64,000 nucleotides of DNA from Hyphomicrobiales bacterium (GTDB taxonomy: Bacteria > Pseudomonadota > Alphaproteobacteria > Rhizobiales > Rhizobiaceae): assembly GCA_900473915.1 (NCBI GenBank), contig UCNG01000005.1:62001-126000 (forward strand). Reading direction: 5' to 3'. Shown one piece after another: positions 54,383 through 63,480 of the stretch. Within the stretch, counting starts at the first letter, position 1, and the number at the start of each line of letters is the position of its first letter. The notes beneath the pieces were generated by a model. That model saw only the letters and a list, made by a program, of their open reading frames with translations. It was not told the DNA's origin and did no database searches. The position numbers and the translations under genes are program-made.

Positions 54383-55594
54383 TCACGCTGTCTTACTGGT
54401 CGGATTTGCAGTTGCGAGCCGTTCGACCGCTGCTTCGATGCGCTTCAGCGCTTCGCGGGCCTCTTCTGGCGTCGTGATCAGCGGCGGAAGCAGACGAACC
54501 ACATTGTCGCCAGCCCCAACGCTCAAGAAATGCTCATCACGAAGAGCCTGAATGAGACTGGTATTCGGCACAACGCACTTGATACCGATCAGCAGGCCAC
54601 GACCACGGACTTCCGAAACAACGTCGGGGTAACGGTCAATGATGGAGGCGAGGCCCTGTTTCATGACCAGAGCGGTAGCCTGGACATTTTCAAGGAAGCC
54701 ACCGGCCAGAACAACGTCAAGAACCGCATTGCCCACAGCCATGGCCAGCGGATTACCGCCATAGGTCGTGCCGTGAACACCAGCCGTCATGCCTTTGGCA
54801 GCTTCGGCAGTTGCGAGGCAGGCGCCCATCGGGAAGCCGCCGCCGATGCCCTTGGCGACCGCCATGATGTCAGGCTTGATGCCGGCCCATTCATGCGCGA
54901 ACAGCTTGCCGGTGCGGCCAACGCCGGTCTGCACTTCATCGAGGATCAGCAGAAGACCTTTTTCGTCGCAGATATTACGCAGCATGCGCATGAATTCTTC
55001 GGGGAAACCGCGCAAACCGCCTTCGCCCTGCACGGGTTCAAGCAGGATGCCAGCGGTCTCATCGGTGATGGCTGCGCGCAATGCCGCCTCGTCACCGAAC
55101 GGCACCTGATCGAAACCATCGACCTTTGGCCCAAAACCTTCGAGATATTTGGCCTGGCCGCCAGCGGCGATCGTGGCCAGCGTGCGGCCATGGAAGGCGC
55201 CTTCAAACGTCACAATGCGGAAGCGTTCCGGATGGCCATTTACATAATGATAGCGGCGCGCGGTCTTGATCGCGCACTCAAGTGCTTCAGCGCCGGAATT
55301 GGTGAAAAAGACCTTGTCGGCGAAAGTGCTCTCGACAAGACGCCGCCCCAGCTTTTCCTGCGCCGGAATTTCGTAAACGTTGGACAAATGCCAGAGCTTT
55401 TCAGCCTGCGTCTTCAGCGTTTCCACCAGATGCGGATGCGAATGACCAAGCGAGTTCACAGCAATGCCAGCCGCGAAATCGAGATAGCGTTCGCCGCTTT
55501 CAGTAATAAGCCAGATGCCCTCACCTCGCTCGAAGCGCAGAGCCGCACGATTATAGGTGTCGTAAAGCGGTTGCACGGTCGTAGCGTCGGTCAT
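54383..55594 (-). CDS. argD: Acetylornithine aminotransferase
   Basis: 403 aa class III aminotransferase. [24 protein letters not shown] at the start, [20 protein letters not shown]-type residues, [43 protein letters not shown] with the PLP lysine in AKGIGGG, and [20 protein letters not shown]. It makes N-acetylornithine from the semialdehyde. First gene of an arginine operon ending in hslO. Confidence 0.95.
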   Translation of the reverse strand: MTDATTVQPLYDTYNRAALRFERGEGIWLITESGERYLDFAAGIAVNSLGHSHPHLVETLKTQAEKLWHLSNVYEIPAQEKLGRRLVESTFADKVFFTNSGAEALECAIKTARRYHYVNGHPERFRIVTFEGAFHGRTLATIAAGGQAKYLEGFGPKVDGFDQVPFGDEAALRAAITDETAGILLEPVQGEGGLRGFPEEFMRMLRNICDEKGLLLILDEVQTGVGRTGKLFAHEWAGIKPDIMAVAKGIGGGFPMGACLATAEAAKGMTAGVHGTTYGGNPLAMAVGNAVLDVVLAGGFLENVQATALVMKQGLASIIDRYPDVVSEVRGRGLLIGIKCVVPNTSLIQALRDEHFLSVGAGDNVVRLLPPLITTPEEAREALKRIEAAVERLATANPTSKTA

Positions 55595-55805
55595 AGCGTC
55601 AGGCCTCCAAAGCCTATATTAGCAGCTTGCCCGGCTGTACCGGCAAAGCTGTGTTTTCCCATTAACAGTCCCAAGGCGCCCGAAACGGTTCCCGCCTTTC
55701 GACGAGCGCCCAACACCCCATTCCAAACCCTCACGAAATGCGATGAGACATGAGAGGAATGGGTCCGCTGACTTATGCTTCTCGCACGAGCCTTCGGCAG
55801 AAATA

Positions 55806-55825
55806 AAAAACCGCCCTCGGGGCGG
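55806..55825 (-). terminator. Minus-strand intrinsic terminator in the argD-gcrA gap
   Basis: CCGCC (55811-55815) and GGCGG (55821-55825) form the stem, and on the minus strand it is followed by TTTTTTATTT. It implies a minus-strand transcript coming from 55830-56300. Only the small frame at 55831 fits there as an ORF. Confidence 0.6.
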
Positions 55826-55830
55826 CATAT

Positions 55831-56055
55831 TTATCTCGCGCGTATATTGGCGTTCATAGAAAAAATGTCAATCAAAGCGCGCGAGGTTTGAAGGCCATCT
55901 TTCAGCATGAGTTCATGCATTTTCGCACTCTTGTAACCCACGGGGGGCGAAGGTGGCTTTACGCGGACACCGACACCATATAGAGAATGACCTTTCCTCG
56001 ACTGAGACAGCCAGACGACGCGCTCGTTAGTCCGCGATGTTCCATCCTGAAACAA
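55831..56055 (-). CDS. Possible small gene or small RNA
   Basis: A 74-codon frame beginning with TTG at 56055; an internal ATG at 55920 would give 29 aa (MHELMLKDGLQTSRALIDIF). Its stop lies five bases before an intrinsic terminator on the same strand. No family match and a weak ribosome site. It could equally be a non-coding RNA of about 150-200 nt. The remaining gap of 740 bases holds only the argD and gcrA promoters, which I could not place. Confidence 0.3.
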   Translation of the reverse strand: MFQDGTSRTNERVVWLSQSRKGHSLYGVGVRVKPPSPPVGYKSAKMHELMLKDGLQTSRALIDIFSMNANIRAR

Positions 56056-56335
56056 TCCGGGTTTTCAGTTCAGAAGCAATTGCGTGCAAAATTTCGGGCG
56101 GATCAAATAAAAACCGTCTTTGGCACCCAAGTTGGGGAAAACCGTAAAAATGGAATCCGCCTGACAAGGCTATCCCTTGTCATGGAGTCGTTGGATATTG
56201 TAGTTTCTTTTTAGAGATTAAAGCTACATTTCGTGCGGCGGACCTAGTCACCCGGATAGATATGGTGTTTTTGCTCGGAGCAATCCGAGAACACTGCCGG
56301 ATTCCGGATAACGAAAATGATTGGAGCCCAGGGCG

Positions 56336-56875
56336 ATGAACTGGACAGACGAACGCGTCGAACTACTGAAGAAACTGTGGAGCGAGGGTTTGAGCGCAAG
56401 CCAGATCGCAGCGCAGCTTGGCGGCGTCAGCCGTAATGCAGTGATCGGCAAAGTGCACCGTTTGAAGCTTTCGGGTCGTGGCAAGACCACGACCGCTGCT
56501 CCGCGCAGCAAGAAAGTCAATACGGTTGCCGCAGCGCCACGTCCTGCAGCACAGCATTCAACCGGCGTGCATACGACGACGATGCGCACCGCCACAGTCA
56601 CCAAGACGGTCGGCGCCACCGCCCTCCAGGTGGACTACGCCGTAGACGTCGTGGCGGAGACCGTGGTCAAGCCCGCTTCTGACGTGGTTGTGCCTATTTC
56701 ACGCCGTCTTTCGCTATTGCAGTTGAGCGAACGCACCTGCAAGTGGCCGATCGGTGATCCGCTGAACGAAGATTTCCATTTCTGCGGCCATGAATCCGGT
56801 GAATCGAGCCCATATTGCAGCTACCATTCGCGTCTGGCCTTCCAGCCGACGGCAGAGCGTCGCCGGGCTCGATAA
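56336..56875 (+). CDS. gcrA: Cell cycle regulator GcrA
   Basis: 179 aa from the ATG at 56336; the frame to 56321 begins with TTG and is an extension. MNWTDERVELLKKLWSEGLSASQIAAQLGGVSRNAVIGKVHRLKLSGR is the GcrA DNA-binding start, and a basic/Ala-Thr linker leads to the C-terminal RTCKWPIGDPLNEDFHFCGHESGESSPYCSYHSRLAFQP that contacts the sigma-70 factor. GcrA activates promoters with methylated GANTC sites in alphaproteobacteria. It is a single gene with a long upstream gap. Confidence 0.95.
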   Translation: MNWTDERVELLKKLWSEGLSASQIAAQLGGVSRNAVIGKVHRLKLSGRGKTTTAAPRSKKVNTVAAAPRPAAQHSTGVHTTTMRTATVTKTVGATALQVDYAVDVVAETVVKPASDVVVPISRRLSLLQLSERTCKWPIGDPLNEDFHFCGHESGESSPYCSYHSRLAFQPTAERRRAR

Positions 56876-56878
56876 TCT

Positions 56879-57098
56879 AAGGGAATAGGTGAGTAAGGGA
56901 ATAAGGGAGTATGTCGAACATGTTCGGCAGCTCCCTTTTTCTATTCCCGCACAGGACCTGAAACAAAAAACGGCATATGTGCGCAAAAGGGCGACTTTCG
57001 GGTACGGGCGCACAGATCAATTTGCCGCCACACCGGCCACTTTTGGGAACAGGTTCATCCATCCATATTCCCTTACTCCCCTATTCCCCTACTCCCTT
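56879..57098. repeat. Inverted pair of GGGAATA/GGGAGTA-rich repeats
   Basis: 56879-56911 and the reverse complement of 57066-57098 are about 33 bp each, built from GGGAATA and GGGAGTA units. They face each other across about 155 bases. The right copy overlaps the 3' end of the GT4 gene, so its last residues (GSRGIGE) are repeat-encoded. Confidence 0.7.
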
Positions 57099-58215
57099 CC
57101 TCATAGACCTTCAGCGTGCGATCAGCGATCCCGCTCCAGCTATAATCCCGTGCAATCCAGTCGATCATTTCCTGCGACTGCTCGCTGGTTGGAGGTGTAT
57201 CGATTTTCTGCCGCAGCGCGCTCGCCAAAGCATCGATATCGCCCAGTGGAAAGTAGCTGTCCTTCGAAAGCCCCACTTCGACATTCGCAGTGATATCGCT
57301 TGCAAGTACGTTCAAGCCGTATCCCATCGCTTCGAGAAGCGCGATCGGCATGCCCTCATGGCTGGAAGGCAATACGAACAATGCCGCCTGACTGAACAAT
57401 GCCGAGAGCTCGTCCCCCTGCAGCGCGCCCGTCAGCACGACGCCCGGCACAGTTTCAGCTCTTGCGCGAACAGTCGCGGCATATTCAGCCGTATATTCCG
57501 CTGATCCGATCAGCGCCAGTTTGAGAGAGGGATCGGAAAGCTTCGCGAAGGCCTCGATGAGATCAAGCTGACGTTTTTCCGGAACGATCCTCGCCACAAG
57601 AGCAATGTAGCGTTTCGGAGTGAGGCCGTGTTTTTCCAGCCACGTCGTGTCGGTACAGGCTGGCCGAAGCGTGACACCATTGGGGATAAAGGTGATCGGC
57701 ACGTGATAATGCTGCCGCATGGTTTTTGCGATATCGTTGGACACTGCGATCCGCGCAGTTGCAAAGCGCATGCCGCACCATTCGCCAAGCTTCAGCATTG
57801 CGCGCGCAAGCCGTCCCCACTTCTGACGATTATAATCAAAGCCGTGATGCGTGACGACCGTACGCAGTCCGAACAGACGTGCCAGCGGAGCGGCAAGAGC
57901 CGGGCCGATCGCATGAATATGCAGGACATCCGGACGTGAGAAACTTGCCCTCAGCACGCCCAGGACCGTGTGCACAATTGCCTCGAACTTCATGGAGGTT
58001 GGCGCCCAGCCTGGCGTCACCTGTACCCCCTCCCAGACATAGGGCTGCTTCTTTTCAAGATAAGGACGGCGTCCGATGACCTCGACATCCCAGCCTTTCG
58101 TCACATAAAGCCGGGCGAGCTCTTCGACATGCTTTTCCACACCTCCCTGCACATTCGGAACGCCGCGAAGTCCCAGCATCATGACGCGAGGCCGCTTGTC
58201 GTTTCGAACCATCAA
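57073..58215 (-). CDS. Glycosyltransferase family 4 (I)
   Basis: 380 aa. GT-B fold with N-terminal GLRGVPNVQGGVEKHVEELARLYVTKGWDVEVIGRRPYLEKKQP, and C-terminal domain VARIVPEKRQLDLIEAFAKL (sugar-nucleotide site) plus EGMPIALLEAMGYGLNVLASDI with the E-x7-E pattern. It likely adds a sugar from a nucleotide donor to a polysaccharide. Stop and start are coupled to the next upstream gene (ATGA). The last few residues come from a repeat. Confidence 0.87.
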   Translation of the reverse strand: MMVRNDKRPRVMMLGLRGVPNVQGGVEKHVEELARLYVTKGWDVEVIGRRPYLEKKQPYVWEGVQVTPGWAPTSMKFEAIVHTVLGVLRASFSRPDVLHIHAIGPALAAPLARLFGLRTVVTHHGFDYNRQKWGRLARAMLKLGEWCGMRFATARIAVSNDIAKTMRQHYHVPITFIPNGVTLRPACTDTTWLEKHGLTPKRYIALVARIVPEKRQLDLIEAFAKLSDPSLKLALIGSAEYTAEYAATVRARAETVPGVVLTGALQGDELSALFSQAALFVLPSSHEGMPIALLEAMGYGLNVLASDITANVEVGLSKDSYFPLGDIDALASALRQKIDTPPTSEQSQEMIDWIARDYSWSGIADRTLKVYEEGSRGIGE

Positions 58216-59456
58216 AGTGCTCCCAGCTCGGCATAAAGCTCCAGCGTGCGGTTTCTGTATGCCTGTGGCGAGAATTCATTGCCCGCCCAGAGGCGGCCTG
58301 CCCCTCCCATCTTGCGCCGCGCCTGCGGAGCCAACAGCGCAAAAGCGCTCAGGACGCGGGCGAGATCGTCAATATCGCCCGTACGCGAAACCATCCCGGT
58401 CTCGCCTTCGATAATCATTTCGGGAATTCCGCCAATGTCCGCGCCGATCACCGGCACACCAAGTGCATAGGCCTCCAGAATACTGATGGGGGCGTTCTCA
58501 TACCATTCAGACGGCAGAACAAGCGCTTTCGCCTCGCCGATCAGCCGATGCAGCCGTTCGCCTGAGACATAGCCTGAAAAGGTGACATCGCCACCCGTCT
58601 CGGTCGCAAGTGCCTTCAATGATTGTTCTTCCGGCCCCGTGCCAGCAATGACAAGTTTCTGTCCGGCAAGAGCCGCCGCGCGAATGAGCGTACCGATCCC
58701 CTTTTCCGGCGCCAGCCGCCCGACATAGGCGAAATAATCGCCCTCATCCGTATAGGGTTTCAGATCGTCCGTATGGGCGAAATTGGGAATGTAGACCAGT
58801 TTCTCTTCCGGCCAGCCCCATTCGGCAAGCTTCGCAATATAGAAGCGGCTTGGCACGACGATGCGGTCAAGCGTGTTGCGGTAAAGGCCGAGCATGCGAT
58901 GAATTGCCGTCTCAACGAGCACCAGACCGCTTAACGCCGTGGAATCCTTGATGCATTTGTGAAGCGCCACATTATAGATGCGCCCGCCCTTGCAGCGCTC
59001 GCATATCTGGTTGTGTGACAGCATCTTATAGGCCGGACAGGCAAGTTTCAGGTCGTGGGCCGTCATGACTGTCGGAATTCCAGCGTCTTTCAGAACCGGA
59101 AAAATCGACGGCGATAGATGATGATAGATATTATGTGCATGGGCGACATTGGGGCGAAAGTGCTCGATCAGCGCCTTGATCCGGTCCCGCGCCTCCCATG
59201 AATAGATGATCTTGCCCGCCTGCACGACTTTGGTCAGCGGGCTGCTTTCCCGTCCATACTCTATTTCGGACACGAAATAGGACGACCAGTCGGACGCAAA
59301 ATTATCTGGATGCTGCATGGCAAAGGGTGCGGTTTGCCAGCCGATTTCGGAAAAGAGCTTGATGTGATCGAGAAAAACTGTTTCGGCACCACCGCGCCGA
59401 TAAAAGTAATTGTTGATCGCCAGCAGGCGATGTTCCCTGTCATTTACATGCGTCAA
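58212..59456 (-). CDS. Glycosyltransferase family 4 (II)
   Basis: 414 aa. NNYFYRRGGAETVFLDHIKLFSEIGWQTAPFAMQ at the start and YVGRLAPEKGIGTLIRAAALAGQKLVIAGTGPEEQSL with SEWYENAPISILEAYALGVPVIGADIGGIPEMI give a typical GT4. A Cys cluster near residues 162-187 (CPAYKMLSHNQICERCKGG ... KC) is seen in many capsule-type members and may bind a metal. It overlaps both neighbours by ATGA, so the operon is tightly coupled. Confidence 0.88.
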   Translation of the reverse strand: MTHVNDREHRLLAINNYFYRRGGAETVFLDHIKLFSEIGWQTAPFAMQHPDNFASDWSSYFVSEIEYGRESSPLTKVVQAGKIIYSWEARDRIKALIEHFRPNVAHAHNIYHHLSPSIFPVLKDAGIPTVMTAHDLKLACPAYKMLSHNQICERCKGGRIYNVALHKCIKDSTALSGLVLVETAIHRMLGLYRNTLDRIVVPSRFYIAKLAEWGWPEEKLVYIPNFAHTDDLKPYTDEGDYFAYVGRLAPEKGIGTLIRAAALAGQKLVIAGTGPEEQSLKALATETGGDVTFSGYVSGERLHRLIGEAKALVLPSEWYENAPISILEAYALGVPVIGADIGGIPEMIIEGETGMVSRTGDIDDLARVLSAFALLAPQARRKMGGAGRLWAGNEFSPQAYRNRTLELYAELGAL

Positions 59457-60250
59457 GCAGCACCTCGTTGTACGCCAAGGCGCGCCAGCGCCTCGCGAAC
59501 GGAAAGAACAGCCGCTCCGCTCTTCGCCGCATGGGATACGAGGCGTTCAAAGGTCTCAGGCCTGCACCCGAATTCAGTCGGCGTATCGCTGATATCATGC
59601 GTATAAAAGACGAGCCAGCCAGGATTGGCACTAAGATCATCGATCCAGCGGGTCTGGCGCGCAGCCCCGTCGTCTGGCTGTCTTATTTCCACTGCCTGCA
59701 AAAAGGCAAGATCAATCATGCCGCGATTGATGCGATTGCCGCCGCCGCGACAAGTCGCGAAACGGTCGGCAAAAAGCCGTCGCGACATGACGGACGAAGC
59801 GCAATAGGGATAGGCAAAGCTGCGCTGTTCGATGCGATCAGGCTCGAACGCATCGAGATAGGCCGTGTTGCGGTCAAGGTCAGCCGCTATTTCCTGCGCA
59901 CTGACGTAAGGCACATTGAGGTGGCTATAGGTATGGCAGCCCAGTTCATGCCCACGCTCGACCAGCTTCCGGCAGCCCTCCTGCGTAATCAGGTTTCTCT
60001 TGGTTTCTTTCGTGCCAACCAAATTCCCTGCGATATAGAATGTTCCGCGAACCCCATACTTCTCCAGAATGGCAGCCCCGGTGCATTGCGCCGTATCAGG
60101 CACATCGTCAAACGTAAAAGTAATGATCCGTTCATTCTCCGGCAGGCAGCACGGCCGCAATGGAAAGCGACGGCTGATACTATCGTTCAGCCGTGTGACA
60201 TACCATTCCAGGCGACTGCGCGCCCTTTCAAGACCGTTCATGTCCGCCAC
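59453..60250 (-). CDS. Polysaccharide deacetylase family protein
   Basis: 265 aa, NodB-fold. ITFTFDDVPDTAQCTGAAILEKYGVRGTFYIAG with metal Asp pair, LGCHTYSHLNV with the His pair, and AYPYCASSVMSRRLFADRF. Near the C-terminus VFYTHDISDTPTEFG. The motif LGCHTYSHL is an alternative to the usual SHTxxH. No signal peptide, so cytoplasmic deacetylation of lipid-linked sugar is possible. Lies in the middle of the operon. Confidence 0.85.
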   Translation of the reverse strand: MADMNGLERARSRLEWYVTRLNDSISRRFPLRPCCLPENERIITFTFDDVPDTAQCTGAAILEKYGVRGTFYIAGNLVGTKETKRNLITQEGCRKLVERGHELGCHTYSHLNVPYVSAQEIAADLDRNTAYLDAFEPDRIEQRSFAYPYCASSVMSRRLFADRFATCRGGGNRINRGMIDLAFLQAVEIRQPDDGAARQTRWIDDLSANPGWLVFYTHDISDTPTEFGCRPETFERLVSHAAKSGAAVLSVREALARLGVQRGAA

Positions 60251-60333
60251 TGCACTGCCTTCCCCAAAGCTATCTCAGAGCCTGTTCAAAATCGCCATCC
60301 CGGCCTGCAAACGGCGCTTTTTAATTCAGACTC

Positions 60334-61644
60334 TCAGACAAGCCTTGCCTTAGCCTGCAAACGCAATCCGAAGATGGCAACCATGATACAGAACCAAACT
60401 GCCCCACCGTTCTGAAAGAACGTACTTTCCATACAAGACATATATAATCCATAAAGCCAAAGCCGAATGTACAGGAGCGTTAATATAGGATTGTTATCTG
60501 TTCTTTCCGCTTCCTTAATATAGCGAAGGGGCAGGATCATTATCCAGAAAAGTGTCAAAACCAGACCGATAATACCGGCATTGATCATCATATCGAGAAA
60601 CGAATTATGCGCATTGAAAGCGGCGACAGCCCAGCTTGCGCCACCGCCGCCTGCATAGACCATTTCAGGCGTCTTCCAAAACGAGTCCAGACCATAGCCG
60701 AAAATCGGTTTGGCCGAGATCGCAGAGAATGCAAGTTTCCAGATATCTGACCGATTGGTGAAGCTGGCGTCAACTCCCAAGTTTTGGACAAGCTCGCGCA
60801 GTGGATCGAATACAGCGGCCCCGACGGCAATAATATTAAAGGCCGCGATCCCGCCAATCGCGATGAAAACACGCGTCCATTTCAGCCGTACAAACATCTG
60901 CGACATCAGGACGATAAAGGGCAGCATCGCCGTCGACGTCTTGCCGCCCGTATGCAGAACAAAGACCACACAAAGCGCAACAATCAGCAATCCGGTTTTC
61001 GGCAAACCGGTTTTCCAGACGTAAAGCCCGAAAAAACTCAGCAGAACCAGAGAGGCAGCGGCAGCATTCTTGTGCGGATAGTGACCACGCCATGCACCGG
61101 CCAGCATGGGCTCAATGACTTCGGTAGCCTGATGAATGGCACGTTGCGGCAAAAAGATTACGCCGAAATAGGCCAATGCCAGCGTTATCAGCGAGCCGAT
61201 TGCCAACAACCGCGCCAGCTGGCGTTCAGACTGCGGCAGCAGCAGAAAGATGCTTGCATTTAACGCAGTCAGAACAGACAAAACCACTTTTTTGCCTGCG
61301 ATCAGGGGATGAGCAGACGGCAAGGCTGTCACGAAGAGCCAGAAGAAAACCAGACCGATCAAAACGCGCGGTTGCAAGACGGCATCGCGCATCGAGCTGC
61401 TAAGCGCACAAACCAGAAAGCCGCCCGTGAGAAACAAGGTGACCAACTGATTGAGCGAACTGGATTCAGCGGCTTTAGCCGACACCCCGGTCACGGCGCC
61501 AAGATCAGGATAGGGATTCGTCCCGACCCAGATAAACAGGAACATACAAAGAAAAAAAGCGGCCCCAATAGCCGACGAGACCTGTGGCCGGATCCCTTCA
61601 CGGTAATGTACCGACAGTTCAGCCAAGTCAGACCAGACCCTCAC
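60334..61644 (-). CDS. O-antigen ligase/polymerase-like membrane protein (Wzy/WaaL family)
   Basis: About 436 aa. The start is uncertain: TTG 61665, GTG 61644 or TTG 61626; I chose 61644, which overlaps the Wzz-like gene by 17 bases. There are about 10-12 hydrophobic helices and the O-antigen ligase (PF04932-type) signature around HTGGKTSTAMLPFIVLMS in the middle. A large loop follows with KPIFGYGLDSFWKTPE. It would polymerise or attach repeat units in the periplasm. Which of the two activities cannot be told. Confidence 0.82.
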   Translation of the reverse strand: MRVWSDLAELSVHYREGIRPQVSSAIGAAFFLCMFLFIWVGTNPYPDLGAVTGVSAKAAESSSLNQLVTLFLTGGFLVCALSSSMRDAVLQPRVLIGLVFFWLFVTALPSAHPLIAGKKVVLSVLTALNASIFLLLPQSERQLARLLAIGSLITLALAYFGVIFLPQRAIHQATEVIEPMLAGAWRGHYPHKNAAAASLVLLSFFGLYVWKTGLPKTGLLIVALCVVFVLHTGGKTSTAMLPFIVLMSQMFVRLKWTRVFIAIGGIAAFNIIAVGAAVFDPLRELVQNLGVDASFTNRSDIWKLAFSAISAKPIFGYGLDSFWKTPEMVYAGGGGASWAVAAFNAHNSFLDMMINAGIIGLVLTLFWIMILPLRYIKEAERTDNNPILTLLYIRLWLYGLYMSCMESTFFQNGGAVWFCIMVAIFGLRLQAKARLV

Positions 61645-63145
61645 GGTTTCGGCGCCATGCACCAAGATAGCTCAGACCCAATACAAGAACCACCCCGAGG
61701 CCCATTCCAGCAATGCCGCCAGCGGCACCCAGCACCACCGTCTTGGGCGGCCAGCTGCGGCCTATTGGCGGAATTGCCGTCGAAATAATGCGGATATTGG
61801 TCGCATCGAGCTGCTGGCGCTGGCTTGTCTCCGAAGAGCGGGTGAGGAATGTGTTGTAGATCGAAACTTTCGCGGCCATGTCCCGTTCGAGGTCCGAAAG
61901 CTGGACCTGGGCATCATTGTCGAGTGCGACAGCCGAACGTGCGGAAGCTGCCTGCGCATTGAGCGCAGCAACGACCGCATTCGCCTGATCAAGATCGACC
62001 TTCGCCGATTGCAGGATACGTGCCCGTTCCTGCATCATCTGCTGTTCCAGACCTGCAAGCTGGCGTTCCGTATTTATAAGTTCCGGGTAACGTGGCCCAT
62101 AAGTCATGGCGAGAGCGTCGTAACGCTGTTTCAGCGACGCATATTGGCCGCGCAGGTTCGTCATCGTGGGCGACTGCAATGTGCTTGCCGGACTGACGGC
62201 GCTGCCGGTGTCCCTGGTCAATTCCTCGTAGCGCGTGCTGGCGTCAGCAACTCGCGCCTTGGCATCGACCAGCTTGGAGTTGATCTGCGTCATCGACTGG
62301 GTGCTGACGAGTTCCCCTCCTGCCGTCTGCAGACCATGCGCCCTGCGAAACGCCGCGACTTTCTCTTCCGCTTCCGTCGCGGCCTTCTGCAAGGTGGCCA
62401 GACGTTCGGACAGGGCGGTGGCGGCCCGCCCAGCTCCGTCGGCATCCGCTTGGGCAACCTCTTCCTGAAAGGCATTCGCGAGGGAATCGGCAACCCTTAC
62501 CGATTTTTCCGGACTGTCCGTCCAAACCGCAATCGTAACCAGATAGGAACGCTCGGGCCGCGTAACGTTGATGCGTTGCGACAGCGCGCGCACTGCGGTC
62601 AGCGTGTCGTCTTTCGGGCCTGCCGGTTTGCTGAGGCCAAGCATGGCTCGAAGATCGAAAGCTGGCGGCGGAGGAACAAACTCGGCATCGTCGTTCAGTT
62701 TCAAATCTGTCACGACCCGCCGGAGCACATTGCCGGAAGTCAGGATGCGCATCTTGCTTTCGATGTCGAGAATCTGACTATCCGCCTGCAAACTTTGAGC
62801 ATAGACATCGTTCGGCAGCAATTGAAGACCGGAGGGCGGCACCAGCAAATCCGTGTAGGCGGTATATCGCGGCTTTGCCGTCATGCCATAGGCAAGCCCG
62901 GCCAGCCCGCCTATGACGGCGAGCAAAGCTATCGAAATCCACCTTGCACGCAGCCAGGCGAGCGCCTGGAAAAGATCGACTTCAGGCAACATCAATCCTT
63001 TGCTTGCGGGCGCGACCGTTTCCTCTTCGCGGACGACATATGTTTGGTGCCTGACTGCGCGCGGCCGGTTATCGGCAGACACCAGCTCTTCACTGGCAGT
63101 CTCCGTTATCCGTGCTTTGGAAGCGAGATCGCGCAAGGTATACAT
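61628..63145 (-). CDS. Polysaccharide chain-length determinant (Wzz/GumC-like)
   Basis: 505 aa. An N-terminal cytoplasmic stretch is followed by a membrane helix (WISIALLAVIGGLAGLAYGMTA) and the Wzz domain (TAKPRYTAYTDLLVPPSG). A long coiled-coil periplasmic region (TALSERLATLQKAATEAEEKVAAFRRAHG) leads to the second helix PKTVVLGAAGGIAGMGLGVVLVLGLSYLG. No kinase motif is seen, so this is the GumC-type protein without a Wzc kinase domain. It sets polymer length. First gene of the minus-strand operon. Confidence 0.88.
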   Translation of the reverse strand: MYTLRDLASKARITETASEELVSADNRPRAVRHQTYVVREEETVAPASKGLMLPEVDLFQALAWLRARWISIALLAVIGGLAGLAYGMTAKPRYTAYTDLLVPPSGLQLLPNDVYAQSLQADSQILDIESKMRILTSGNVLRRVVTDLKLNDDAEFVPPPPAFDLRAMLGLSKPAGPKDDTLTAVRALSQRINVTRPERSYLVTIAVWTDSPEKSVRVADSLANAFQEEVAQADADGAGRAATALSERLATLQKAATEAEEKVAAFRRAHGLQTAGGELVSTQSMTQINSKLVDAKARVADASTRYEELTRDTGSAVSPASTLQSPTMTNLRGQYASLKQRYDALAMTYGPRYPELINTERQLAGLEQQMMQERARILQSAKVDLDQANAVVAALNAQAASARSAVALDNDAQVQLSDLERDMAAKVSIYNTFLTRSSETSQRQQLDATNIRIISTAIPPIGRSWPPKTVVLGAAGGIAGMGLGVVLVLGLSYLGAWRRNREGLV

Positions 63146-63480
63146 TAGTTACCCCTAAAATTCAGTCAGAAGCGCAAACTTGGCGCTACTGTTTCCTTAG
63201 ACTTAAAGATTAAAAAATTCGGTTAATGAAAGGCAATCACACTTGAGAGTGTCGCTAAAATGCAAATGGCGGTCAATTACTCCTTCGGTTTCTGAAAAAT
63301 TTTCGTCAGCATGCTTGGCACCTGGAGTTTTTCGGGATTAAGAGAAAATGAAACATATGTCTCGCCACCAAAAATACGCGAAACGATCCGATTCCCTACT
63401 TGCCTGTCTCTTGAAATTCCGAGCGTCATTCTCCCAAAAGCACGCCTGGCAGGAGCGCCCCGAAAATTCGGTATGAAATA

